From contig QVRM01007053.1 in the NCBI GenBank assembly GCA_003439945.1, forward strand, positions 434,001 through 498,000: 64,000 nucleotides of DNA, given 5' to 3'. The position numbers were made by a program, and so were the translations under genes. The DNA comes from Dermanyssus gallinae (taxonomy: Eukaryota > Arthropoda > Arachnida > Mesostigmata > Dermanyssidae). The notes under the pieces were generated by a model. That model saw nothing but the letters and a program-made list of their open reading frames with translations. It ran no database searches and had not been told where the DNA came from. Shown here in pieces: positions 44,880 through 54,099 of the stretch. Every line of letters begins with the position of its first letter. Position 1 is the stretch's first letter.

Positions 44880-47714
44880 TTAGCGACCGTCCCACCGGGC
44901 AAGAAAGTGCAAAGACCGCCGATGCGACTGGCAGCTCGCTGCGTGGTATTTAGCGCATACCTGCGAGCAAAACCGGCAACGACATTGATCGCCAACTTGG
45001 TGAAATCCTTGAGTTGAACACACCAAGTGATGATAGCCATGTACAATGTACCTTGTGTACACGTGCCGGCTAGTGCATGCCATTCCCTCCCAAAGCTCCC
45101 TGGTGAGGTACACATCTAACTGCGCTACCTCAGCCGAGGCCTCGGTCACTTTTCCCTGCCACTCCAACAAAAATTGTTGAAGTGGCATTGTAATAGGTGA
45201 CTTAAGCCTGACTCTGATTATTTCCACTGCCGGTCCGCAACCCGCTAGCAGGTACACAAAGCGATTCCTTGCCGTGCGCGGCAAGCAAAGAACGCGCTTC
45301 ATATATATTGTGAAGCATCTTTCTAGCTGCGCAAAATTTGCGGCGGAAAGATGGCCCCACACCCTGCCAAGGCTGTAGCTCAACATTGGCACAATCTTAA
45401 GCTCAAAAAGACGCAATGCAGCACTCAGAGACAGTCGTCGAAGATCTCTCACCTCTGTGTGAATAGAGGCAATAGCCGCCCGACACCTGTCGCCGATGTG
45501 CTTGGTAAAGGTCGTTCCCGTATAGTGCAGTCTCAGACCCAAATACGGGAAGGAGTTGACAAACTCCAGCGGTTGGCCACAGCAGGGTATTACGTCTGCT
45601 GCAGCCAATCGACCCCCACGGCGAAACTTAATGGCTTTCGTCTTCCGCGAATTTATTTGTAGGCCCCTACGGTGAAGGTAACCTTCTACGTCGCCGACAA
45701 TACGACGAATGGCACCGCGGTCCCGGTGGGCCACTACTATGTCATCCGCGTACATAACAACGACGGCGTTTCTAAACTCCTTCCGCACGTGGCGGGCTAG
45801 GTCTGCAATGAGCAAAGAGAAGGCTAGGCAACTGAGAGGGTCCCCTTGAGGGGTCCCTACGTTTTGCCTCAGCTGCAAGGTGTCTTCGCCCCTTATGTTT
45901 ACTTCAAGGCGGTCTTCAGCAAAGAAGCTGGAGAGCACTCGTAGAAAAGAACCACCCACCCCAGCATGTCGAAATGAATCGACTAGTAAGTGACGGGGAG
46001 CTTTGTCGAAGGCCTTGACACAATCAATAAAGACGGCGTACAAGTGGCCCCCGGGCACAGCCAACACCCGCTCAACTTCCGACTGGAGTACGTGGATCGC
46101 GTCCTGTGTACCTCGACCCTTCCTGAATCCGAATTGCTCCGGAGGTAGGGTCTTCTCCACAGTTGGAAACACCCTCGAGATAATCAACTTGGCGAAGATT
46201 TTCTTAAGAGTGCGTTCCGACGCGATACCCCGGTAGAGATTTGGATCGTCCACGTTGTCACCGTATTTGCCCTTGAATAGCAGAGTAAGTCTGGCCTCGT
46301 GCCAAACCTGGGGTATGTGTCCCCCGCTGAGTATCTGATTAAACAGATTACACAGCTCCCCTGCTAAAACATCGGACGACTCAGCCCAGTGTTCGTAATA
46401 GATCCCATCAGGACCACTACTCTTCCTCTTGGGCAACCCGCGCAAGATCTGCACCACTTCTTCCACCGTAAACGGCGAATTCATGCAGTGCTGCTCCAGA
46501 GTGAGCGGTCGCTCAATAACTGGGTTAGGCGCGGGGGCGTTTGCATCGAGCAGAAGCGCACTAAAGTGCTGCCGCAACTGCTCCTTTGTCATGCTGTGCA
46601 TGGCTTTGCTCAGCCGGCGAACAATGTAGACATGGGGTTCGCGCTCTGCTCTCTGAAGCATGCGAAACTCCTCCTCCTCATCATACCGGCGCTTATTCTC
46701 CACGAGCAGTTTCTTGTAGGTTGCTCTATGTCGGCCATAAAGCGCCCTACGATCAGCAACTATCTGGGGGTCGGGGTGCAGAGCCCGTGCTCGGCGCAGG
46801 AGCCCCAACACTTCCCGACGTTTTAGGTAGCAGGCCTGTGTAAACCAGGGCCGCGCCCGTCTTTTTCTGTACTTCTTCTTGACTACAGCCGCTTTGACAG
46901 TGGCCTCCAAAGCGTGGTTGCTTTGTTCAACGTCAGAAGTTGATCCCAGGAGCCGTAATTTGCGCGTTAATACACGCAAATCTAGCTGCCTAGACAAGTA
47001 CGTTGTCGGCTGCCGCCGCGGGGCGCGCTCCTGGCCAGGCAGACACAGAGACGCTAGCACCGGCAGGTGCTTCCGTGCTGGAATATTAAGGACCTCGCAT
47101 CCCTGAAATTCCGTCGGATGTTGAAGGTTATGAAACAGGAGGTCGATAGTGCTTCTTCCACTTTGGCAAACGTACGTGAATTTATCACGCTCATTCGCGC
47201 AATGCAGGCCTCTATTCTCTAGAAGCGTAAGAAGCACATCGCCCTTCCTGTCGGTGGCGCCACTATCAATACGACAGTTGAAGTCGCCGCCGACCAGAGT
47301 GGGTAGCTGGAGGTTTAGTCCCGCTAGACCAGCACTGATCGCATCGGCAACCTCAACGTCATCGTAGTGAGGTGGCAGGTAGAACAATGCGAGGTTGAAA
47401 CTACCTGAGGTGAGTGTCATGCAACACTCACCTCGACACACACATTGCATTCGGGGTGACCCTGTTCGTAAATAGATTGAAAGTCCACCTACTGGTCTTC
47501 CCCGCCCTCCGTCTGGAAGACTCGCTAGCAGATGAAAACCTCGCATCTCATCGAGATGCAGTTCCACTCGCATAAAAGTTTCCGTCAAGAGTACAATGTC
47601 CACACCTTCAAACAAACGTTCTGGTGCTAGCTGTAAGGCCCCAGATAAACCTTCACAATTCCAAAGCAATAATTTGCAGCTGCGAGCAGCATGCAGCTGC
47701 CTTGGCAGAAGGCG
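44880..47714 (-). CDS. Family D ORF2: APE endonuclease, reverse transcriptase, CCHC knuckle
   Basis: 944 codons follow the ORF1 stop in the same frame with no ATG near the start. The protein therefore begins either by reading through the TGA or at a later Met; the first is about 50 codons in (ETFMRVEL). The endonuclease fills about residues 10-230: LLLWNCEGL (start), LLTETF (catalytic Glu), FYLPPHYDD, GGDFNCRID, IDLLFHNL, and a closing ARKHLPV where most families have SDH, so the usual Asp is Lys while His is kept. The RT spans about 420-700: KSSGPDGIYYEHW, FGFRKGRGTQDA, YAVFIDCVKAFDKAP (motif A), GTPQGDPLSCLAFSL (motif B), VVMYADDIVV (YADD at 45741-45752) and FPYLGLRL. A C-terminal CRCRFCSQVCAKYHAASC knuckle lies near residues 905-930. 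Intact throughout. The clade is uncertain; the layout is like R1/CR1/Jockey-type elements. Confidence 0.92.
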   Translation of the reverse strand, partial: RLLPRQLHAARSCKLLLWNCEGLSGALQLAPERLFEGVDIVLLTETFMRVELHLDEMRGFHLLASLPDGGRGRPVGGLSIYLRTGSPRMQCVCRGECCMTLTSGSFNLALFYLPPHYDDVEVADAISAGLAGLNLQLPTLVGGDFNCRIDSGATDRKGDVLLTLLENRGLHCANERDKFTYVCQSGRSTIDLLFHNLQHPTEFQGCEVLNIPARKHLPVLASLCLPGQERAPRRQPTTYLSRQLDLRVLTRKLRLLGSTSDVEQSNHALEATVKAAVVKKKYRKRRARPWFTQACYLKRREVLGLLRRARALHPDPQIVADRRALYGRHRATYKKLLVENKRRYDEEEEFRMLQRAEREPHVYIVRRLSKAMHSMTKEQLRQHFSALLLDANAPAPNPVIERPLTLEQHCMNSPFTVEEVVQILRGLPKRKSSGPDGIYYEHWAESSDVLAGELCNLFNQILSGGHIPQVWHEARLTLLFKGKYGDNVDDPNLYRGIASERTLKKIFAKLIISRVFPTVEKTLPPEQFGFRKGRGTQDAIHVLQSEVERVLAVPGGHLYAVFIDCVKAFDKAPRHLLVDSFRHAGVGGSFLRVLSSFFAEDRLEVNIRGEDTLQLRQNVGTPQGDPLSCLAFSLLIADLARHVRKEFRNAVVVMYADDIVVAHRDRGAIRRIVGDVEGYLHRRGLQINSRKTKAIKFRRGGRLAAADVIPCCGQPLEFVNSFPYLGLRLHYTGTTFTKHIGDRCRAAIASIHTEVRDLRRLSLSAALRLFELKIVPMLSYSLGRVWGHLSAANFAQLERCFTIYMKRVLCLPRTARNRFVYLLAGCGPAVEIIRVRLKSPITMPLQQFLLEWQGKVTEASAEVAQLDVYLTRELWEGMACTSRHVYTRYIVHGYHHLVCSTQGFHQVGDQCRCRFCSQVCAKYHAASCQSHRRSLHFLARWDGR

Positions 47715-48305
47715 TCATTGCTGTCTAGCTGTTAAGCCATGCCCGTCAGTAAACTCTTCGCATACCCTAGCCTGAGCCGGCGGAGCCCCCAGCCAGCGCC
47801 GGAAACTCACGCCTTTCGGCCAGAAGGCGCTACTTGAAACGTTACTAAAGTCACTATCACCAAAGGCCACGCAGAAGACGGAGTCCGGCCGGGAAACTTT
47901 GAGTTTCCAAATAGCACGCACTACAGTATGTCTCCCGGTTAGCCAACCACGCAGCTGTTCTGCCGACGTTTTCCGGCTGAAGCCCTCCAAACGGAGAGCT
48001 CTCATGGGCAACACACGGTTTTTACACAGTGTTATCTCACCCAGGTCTACTTCAGCACTTCCTGCTCGAAGAAGACGGTGCTTCCTATTCGCGTTAGTTT
48101 CGCGTTTTTCTGCTGCCGTTTGCTTGTGAAATTGAGAGGCATCGCTCGGCCTCGGCCCCAGGCGTCCATCCTGCTTCTCTGGGCTGTTGCTGGTCGATCC
48201 ACCACTTTCACTCGCAAGCTTTCTCTTCTTTTTTCTTCTTTTCTCCACCAGCTGGAAGCCTTCGTTGTCCAGCTGATCTACGTTGGCTGTCTCTGTACAG
48301 TCCAT
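47715..48305 (-). CDS. Family D ORF1, putative RNA-binding protein
   Basis: 196 codons from ATG at 48303-48305 (MDCTETANVDQ) to TGA at 47715-47717. The frame is open further upstream into flanking host DNA, but the element starts at 48333, so the internal Met is the natural start, 28 nt from the 5' end. The N-terminal half is charged: a basic run EKRRKKKRKLASE near residue 20-32, followed by Ser/Pro-rich sequence. The C-terminal half (about 100-180) has alternating beta/alpha character, with VLPMRALRLEGFSRKTSAEQ, LRGWL, VRAIWKLKV and FCVAFGDSDF, suggestive of an RRM-like fold. There are no CCHC knuckles in ORF1. In non-LTR elements ORF1 binds the element RNA to form the transposing particle. 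Confidence 0.8.
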   Translation of the reverse strand: MDCTETANVDQLDNEGFQLVEKRRKKKRKLASESGGSTSNSPEKQDGRLGPRPSDASQFHKQTAAEKRETNANRKHRLLRAGSAEVDLGEITLCKNRVLPMRALRLEGFSRKTSAEQLRGWLTGRHTVVRAIWKLKVSRPDSVFCVAFGDSDFSNVSSSAFWPKGVSFRRWLGAPPAQARVCEEFTDGHGLTARQQ

Positions 48306-48348
48306 TGTGTCGACAACCGGCTCGCGCGGCTGCAGCGCTGCGAAGATT

Positions 48349-48612
48349 GAGATTGTCCAGAGAAGAAGACAAACGAGGAGCCAGAACACCGGACCCGCCG
48401 AGAAGTAACATAAAAATGTTTGTGGAGTACATATGCAGCACAGCATTAGCATGGAAGCTGGGCGAGGAAATGGCTACTGCAGTGATGAAAAAGAAAACCG
48501 AGCCCGGCAGGTACAGAAGAGAACGGATAGCGCTTACGACATCAACGGATGACGTGGTGGGACGCAGGTGTTGGGATAAGCACGTCGAACCCGCGAGTGA
48601 CCTCGGCTAAAT
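48349..48612 (+). pseudogene. Element B C-terminal segment after the family D insertion
   Basis: Continues the frame broken at 44731: LRRLRLSREEDKRG, then IKMFVEYICSTALAWKLGEE and MATAVMKKK, stopping at 48610. This is the region after the C-terminal knuckle in R1-like ORF2 proteins. It would be read in frame with the sequence ending at 44746 if the insertion were absent. Confidence 0.78.
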
Positions 48613-48699
48613 GATCCGGTAGGCGCTCGCCACTTCGTCTAATGGCCCATCGTACTGTTCTATGGATATCTAGGCCATTAGAGAGTGAAGCTTAAGAAG

Positions 48700-48840
48700 G
48701 GAGGTGTGTTTAGCGGGTAGAGGTCTTGGCGGACTAACATCCAACCGCTAGGGTCGAGTCCCACACTGCTCGAGACGGGGGAATACACCTTACTTGTAGC
48801 GTGCGTAAAAGCATTCATCCTCCTCCACAAAAAAAAATAG
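48700..48840 (+). repeat. tRNA-derived SINE candidate
   Basis: TTTAGCGGGTAGAGG near 48709-48723 fits an A box and GGGTCGAGTCCC near 48751-48762 fits a B box, about 40 nt apart as in a tRNA. A non-tRNA body follows, ending in an A-rich stretch (48830-48860) and then an AT run to 48913, as SINE tails often do. It sits about 90 bp beyond the end of element B. The cloverleaf stems are poor, so a working tRNA is not claimed. Confidence 0.5.
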
Positions 48841-48859
48841 AAAATAAAAACAAATAAAA

Positions 48860-48865
<6 letters not shown>

Positions 48866-48913
<48 letters not shown>
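48866..48913. repeat. (AT)n microsatellite
   Basis: AT run of about 46 bp directly after the SINE candidate's A-rich tail. Confidence 0.95.
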
Positions 48914-48915
<2 letters not shown>

Positions 48916-49149
48916 TTTTTTGTGCCACCGAGCAAGATGGCTTAGTGGAAATATACAATGTCCCTGCAATGCTATTCTAGACACGTATTTTGCAACACTG
49001 TTTCTTCACACTTTTTTATTTTTTGTATGAACCGATTGTGAGATTGCAACGAAATGAACACCATACTCGTGGTTCGTCATGTACATTATTTATTCAAGCC
49101 ATTCAAATAAATCAAGCCGAAATTATCACTAAAAACATCAGTTGCTAAT

Positions 49150-49800
49150 TTTTTTGCAACGTACTTTATCTTCAGATCATCCTTGGCGGTCATCTTGCTG
49201 CCGGGAGGGAGGTCTCGGAGTGATTGTATATCGGAAGACTCATGGGTAAGAGACAAATTTACAGATTTCGCATTTGGCCGGATTTGACTCTAACAAGGAG
49301 TTACACCGAAGTTAAGGGCCCGTGGAGTATCCTCGGCTACTGTACGAATGTTTCCTCATAATAAATCATTGTCAAAGTACCAGAAGCTCAGCGGGCTCCT
49401 GAAGGAATCTACCAGATCCTTGATACCCAGACAAAACAGAGGTGCTAAGGAATCCTCCTGCTGCAGTCTGGTGGCGGACGAAATCACTTGCTCAGGCAGG
49501 ACCAGATGTATTTCCCGAAACCTCCGAAAAAAAGCACGTGGCTACCTTGGTCCCAACCGGCGCCGCGAATCCCAATGAAGGTATGCCAGTTGCGCGAGAA
49601 ATAACGGCTTTGCTGTGATTCCGAGTTTTGCGGCGCAGAGAGCAGGCTAGCGGTGACGCCTTCAAATGACGGGGAAAGCGGTTCAATAACAACCATTGCC
49701 TCATAAAATCAAGCCCTGCGGCGGAGACACTCTTAATAGCCGCCTGAGTATCTTCCTTTGACGTTACAAAGGGCAGGGGGTTCTGGTCAATGTCGGCCAA
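49150..49800 (-). pseudogene. Family E non-LTR fragment (RT)
   Basis: On the minus strand, LQQEDSLAPLFCLGIKDLVD, then SFRSPLSFWYFDNDLL near 49360-49460, aligns with VQQGDPLG...FCLGIKELVDSLE and WYLDDGVL of the copy at 53.5-56.3 kb. The catalytic YLDD is degraded to YFDN. AAIKSVSAAGLDFMRQWLLL near 49680-49745 lies upstream. Downstream LRDLPPGSKMTAKDDLKIK near 49170-49225 aligns with LPGCKTVGTDLELLG. Frame changes and stops are present. Confidence 0.65.
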
Positions 49801-49922
49801 TCTAGGTCCTCGGGAGCTAGTGGGTGTTACTTTCGCAAAAGGCCTCTATGCGGTCAATGCCCGGCGTTAGCGTATCTGTGGATACATTAAGTCTGGCGGC
49901 GCAAGAAACATCTTCTTCGAAG

Positions 49923-49926
<4 letters not shown>

Positions 49927-49967
<41 letters not shown>
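49927..49967. repeat. (AT)n microsatellite
   Basis: AT run of about 41 bp abutting the left end of foldback element 1. Confidence 0.96.
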
Positions 49968-49970
<3 letters not shown>

Positions 49971-50785
49971 GGGTAATTCTGGAATATCTTTAAAGCGATA
50001 CATGAATTGTAAGGCTCGTGAAAGCAAATGTTTTTCCAATTGAACATGGTCTCTAAGAAATCTTGTTTCGGAATGAGAGTTAAATTACTACAATTTGTGA
50101 CACTGGTGTTTTTGCCCGACATAGGAGCATAAAATGTGCTGTTGCAAAACAACCAGTCCTCCTATGCAGAAGCACACCGCTGTGTTTGTAAGAAAACGGC
50201 GGTGTTCTGCTTTTTCCGAAAGCGCACTGCGGCTGTCGCGCGACATGTGGGCGGTAGTGAACGTCGCCATACAGTCATTTTACATGCACTTAATCTGAAC
50301 ATCGCGCCGAAAAATCTTAATTACTCCGCAACCACAGCTCATTGACATAAATTTGGTACAAATATCGTCACGAAATGCGCGTTTGCCTGAATGTGTTCGT
50401 TTTGAGCGTCGTGAGTGGTCGTAGGGTAATTATTTTAAGGTATTTGGCGTGAAAGCAATAAATAACTTCATTATTTTTGCGAATTCTCGTCTAAGCGACT
50501 ATGTCGCATGTTTTGACCGGCCTAATGTGTCTTTCGGAAGAAGCCCACGGACTCTCTCACGGACACGGAGGTGTGCTTAGTTCCTGTATAGGAGGACTGG
50601 TTGTCTCGCAACAGCACATTTTATGCTCCTATGTCAAACAAAAACACCAGTGTCACAAATTGCAGTAATTTAACTCTCATTCCGAAACAAGACTTCTTAG
50701 AGACCATGTTACATTGGAAAAACATTTGCTTTAACGAGCTCTACAATACTTGTATCGCTTTAAAAATATTCCAGAAAAACTCCAC
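49968..50785. mobile_element. Foldback element 1 (long inverted repeats)
   Basis: The left arm (49968-50165) and the reverse complement of the right arm (50585-50785) match at well over 80% across about 200 bp. Landmarks on each arm are AAAGCGATACA, CATGGTCTCTAAGAA, CTTGTTTCGGAATGAGAGTT and GGAGCATAAAATGTGCTGTT. The inner part (50220-50355, then 50356-50580) matches foldback element 2 partly directly and partly as reverse complement. The ancestral element was therefore one long palindrome, and this copy has lost the inner half of its left arm. No protein is encoded. Confidence 0.82.
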
Positions 50786-50804
50786 ATCGAAAGTACTTGA
50801 GGAT

Positions 50805-51390
50805 CTTGGGCCGACTTATACAAATCATTCCAGTTTCCGATAAGCTGAAACGCACCGCCGACGACTGTGGGCGTCTAGATTAGGCGCAGTAACACCAAAA
50901 CATTATTTATGTATGCCAATAAGAGACTTCACCGATGCGTCGTTGTACACGAGATGTCATAATGCAAAAAGCGGTAATTCTACTTCGGCACATTAAATTC
51001 CTCTTCGTCATTGCTACAGAGTCGCTCACAATTTTGTCCAAGCAATCCTTAGAGGAAGCAAAGATGCCCGTAGTTTTCAAAAGTCAATTTTAACACCTAT
51101 GTGTGAATGCACATGGATCGCGTTTTTACAGCGAGATGTAAACACATTTTAATGCATTCAGGACCGCTTTATAAAACGGGGTGCAGCCCGAAGGTGCGAT
51201 GCAAATCGCAAATCAGTTGCCTTACCGGATGTAACAACCATACTTTGAGAAATAGGACCTCCGCGTACTGCAGAGAATTACTCGGGATATAACATATAGC
51301 AGCAGTTTACGAATATCTTTTTGGAAGTTGCTATGCTCAATGTTGTAAAAAATGCGTGTGCCTGTCATATGTCCAACCTCGCACTATAAC
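50805..51390. repeat. Dispersed repeat, copy 2 (unclassified)
   Basis: Aligns in the same orientation with 36600-37290. It starts about 20 bp after the foldback element ends. No coherent frame was found. Confidence 0.55.
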
Positions 51391-52820
51391 GCGCTATCTA
51401 AAACTTCTTCTTAGTTTATATATATATATATACCAATCAAAAACAACTAATTTTTGAAAATATAACCAGAGAGTGCAGCACTTGATTCAATTCAAACCAA
51501 TTTTATAAACTTATTGCAATTAAAGTTTCCTCTTTCAGTTTTATCGTCACAAATTGACTACTGTAGTATATGCGGGTAGCACCCAACAACAACTCGGCCA
51601 GGCCGGCTGCTTGATCATACGCTCTGTAGATACAGCAGCAAATGGTGGGAGATGTACTATGCATTTGAGGGCGTTTATATCTCATTCGTTCAAATAACTA
51701 ATCCCTTCCGTCAGTGGCTCGGCAGCTCAACTCAATGACATAGTTTTCAGCTAATGCTGTAACAGCTAGGAATTTTTACTTATTGATCGTTTTAAAAGTG
51801 CAGTGCCCGCATTGAAATGCCTCACCGTAGGTTGCACGCGTTGAAGAAGAAATCAAATCTCACCCCTGACGCTCTTCCCCGACGGCTGGAAAAAATCACT
51901 TTAAGCAGTATCGGTTCTCATACAATCAACTGTGTAGGGCATATCTGTTGCACTGAGCATTTGCGGTGAAGGTTATGAACTTGGTAACGAGCACCGCGCG
52001 GTGCCCGTCAAGACTTGCGCAAAGCTCTTGTATTGGTTAAACCATTTCACATGACAGTAGCTCCTACTTCAACGGAGATGCCATAAATGAAAATATTTAT
52101 GCCAAAAATATTTAAGAATATCTTTTGATCGACAATTAAATTTCCGTCAACACATTGTTGCCACCACAATGACAGCGTTTCAGATGTGCAATCTTCTCCT
52201 TAGGGCGTCAATTCTACAAGATCACGATTCTGCAAATGTAGAGTTATGCCAATTTAAATTTACTTCGTGCACGTCTAGACAATATTATTTAGGAAAGAGG
52301 TATGGTTACTTCAACAGGTATAAGATCAATTTATAAAGCACGCCCATAGTGGTGTGGTGCTTAAACTGAACTTGTGTATTTAAGCAGATTATTAAATTAA
52401 TTGACTTTGATAGTTTTTTTTTGTTTTGAGGCCTAATAGCTTGTGGAGTGATCTGTCTGTCCATGTTCTCGGGTTAGCAAATATTTATACTGTCAATAAT
52501 AATGAAATATGTAATATTTAATGCCTCTTTTTGGCTTGTCCTCTGTATTTTGTATCGGCGTGATGACTTTTTGCCTGATGAAGATGAACTTTGGGTCACC
52601 TTTATTGTGAACTGCGCTTGAACGACATTTTCACAAGTTTTGCCGAAGATATGGCCGGCCTACTATAACATGTCGGAAGAATTTCATTCGATGTAAAATT
52701 ATATATCGGTTTCCAGTCATGGGAGATCATATTGGTTTGCCCATCGAAATTTAAACAGTAAGTTGCGCTAGGATTCAGAGTAATAAGGCTATAATTAATT
52801 GTATGTATTCAGACACGGAT
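51391..52820. other. Unassigned AT-rich DNA
   Basis: A short AT run lies at 51416-51432. Near 51818-51970 one plus frame reads MPHRRLHALKKKSNLTPDAL then CCTEHLR, faintly like a THAP-type start, but too weak to call. Nothing else recognised. Confidence 0.35.
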
Positions 52821-52827
52821 CGTTCCA

Positions 52828-52925
52828 CTAAGGCGTTAAAATAAATAATTTTATTATCATTGAGGCATTGAAATAAATACTTGTATGATCACTAAAACGT
52901 TAAAATAAATAATTTTATGATTTGG
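52828..52925. repeat. Tandem repeat, about 33-bp unit, three diverged copies
   Basis: Repeating CACTAAxxCGTTAAAATAAA then TAATTTTATxAT units; the second copy is more diverged. Confidence 0.75.
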
Positions 52926-52993
52926 ACAGGCGATTGTATAGTCAATAATCGGTAAGTGAGTGGTGGCGGACGCCAAGAAGTGCGGACGTGTGC

Positions 52994-53053
52994 GCTATGA
53001 AGAAACACGTGTGAGCTCTGAAGAAACACGTGTGAGCTCTGAAGAAACACGTC
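52994..53053. repeat. Tandem repeat, 21-bp unit, about three copies
   Basis: The unit GAAGAAACACGTGTGAGCTC (plus T) occurs twice completely and once in part. Each contains the E-box palindrome CACGTG. Confidence 0.9.
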
Positions 53054-53506
53054 CATTTGTGTGTGTGCAGGATGGTAAACCCAGGGAGTTGCATACCAGA
53101 GTAATGTTTGTAACTTAGTGATCAGTTTGGTGTACTGTGTGTCGCCATGCGACAGACGCACGAGCAGCCATGAGGCTGTGAAGATCCACACGACATAATG
53201 AAGCGAAACGAAACCACCCGCGTAACGGTCCGTAGGCTTCAGCGGCACGCCGCTGTCATTCAAATTCGAATTCTAACGGCTGCTTAACTAAATGTTGATG
53301 CTAGAACATAGCCACCGCAATGCCAATAACAGCTGTGTTTCACTTGAGAAGCAGCAGCAATAATAATAATATAATAATAATAGTGGCTGCACAACAAAAG
53401 GAAGTTAACGCAATTGAATCAGGCCTGAGTTATCCGTGGTGTTAAGATTACTGGAGTAGGTGTTGCGACCTCCAATGAGGCTGCTCTCCGTAGTGGGCAA
53501 GTTAAA

Positions 53507-54079
53507 ATGTCTCGCCTTATAATGACAGATCATGGAGACAACGGGCCTTACCACGGGCTCGCCAGCCCGCGGTCCGGGCAGTCGGACCCTAATAGGGTCC
53601 CCTGTCCAACTTGCGCACTTACGTTTACACGAAGAGGCCTGCGTCGACACATTACGGTGAAGCACGGAGGGGGTGCCCATAACATAGTCGACGAGTCAGA
53701 ACGCTCGAACTCTCGGTTTACCGCGGATCAGTTAATCAGTGTCATTCAAGTTGTCACTCGCCGCTGGCGGTTGGTCCGCATCTTGCCGAAATCAGTACGT
53801 AGGCAAGTTGCCGAAGTGTTCACTAAGGTGTTGTGCTCAGTCGCAGATAACAACGACAGTACTGCCTGGCTTGCTCTGTTCTCTTTCGCGCCCGTCGTCC
53901 TCCGCCTTCCCGATGGTGGGAAAGATGACCGCTCGTTGGCGGTTATCGTCCGGAAGAACCTCCGCGATTTTACTGATGGAAAACGGTTTGACCTTAGCGG
54001 TAGCCCCTCCTCACGTGCTCCTGCCATCAACTACATCAGGCGAGAACGTCCGGTCTGCCATATAAACGTTTTCCCGTAG
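53507..54079 (+). pseudogene. Family E N-terminal part with C2H2 zinc finger
   Basis: 190 codons from ATG (MSRLIMTDHG). The finger CPTCALTFTRRGLRRHITVK then H lies near residues 33-53 (C-x2-C-x11-H-x4-H). The following 110 residues, with FSFAPVVLRLPDGGK, resemble the linker before the RT in related elements. The frame ends at 54079 in a stop about 50 bp before RT homology resumes in another frame. In related site-specific elements such fingers bind the DNA target; whether E is site-specific is unknown. Confidence 0.72.
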
Positions 54080-54099
54080 TTCAGCAGCTGGCCTGGATT

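Larger units (their letters stand above)
44747..48333 (-). mobile_element. Family D non-LTR retrotransposon, full length, 3587 bp
   Basis: Flanked by an exact 15-bp duplication, AGCGCTGCGAAGATT, at 44732-44746 and 48334-48348, lying inside element B. The element is on the minus strand. It has a 5' leader of only 28 nt, ORF1, a single in-frame TGA, ORF2, and about 130 bp of 3' sequence ending in AT-rich repeats and an A-rich tail (AAAATAAAAAAAAA on the minus strand). The clean duplications, both ORFs open, and an exact 5' end indicate a recent insertion by target-primed reverse transcription. Truncated relatives lie at 14.5, 18.0, 27.0 and 57.2 kb. Confidence 0.92.
41638..48612 (+). mobile_element. 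R1-like non-LTR element B, 5'-truncated and split by two insertions
   Basis: Homology starts in the pre-RT region (EFPPITRAEVILAAERLKS near 41650-41705) and runs through the RT, thumb and C-terminal knuckle to a stop at 48610. It is interrupted at 42175-43748 by an LTR element and at 44747-48333 by a family D element, each with target-site duplications. Removing both and one copy of each duplication brings together segments that continue the expected RT and C-terminal sequence in frame at each junction. Other frameshifts remain, so B was already decaying or has decayed since. Its endonuclease half is missing. Confidence 0.85.

Noticed and set aside
48306..48452. The upstream ATG and hydrophobic N-terminal extension of family D ORF1
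   Set aside because: These 49 codons lie mostly in the duplicated target and flanking R1-like host sequence, outside the element, so they are not part of its native protein.
51818..51970. A possible THAP-domain start
   Set aside because: Only the spacing of a few residues fits; the C-x-C and FP signatures are not present and the frame stops quickly.
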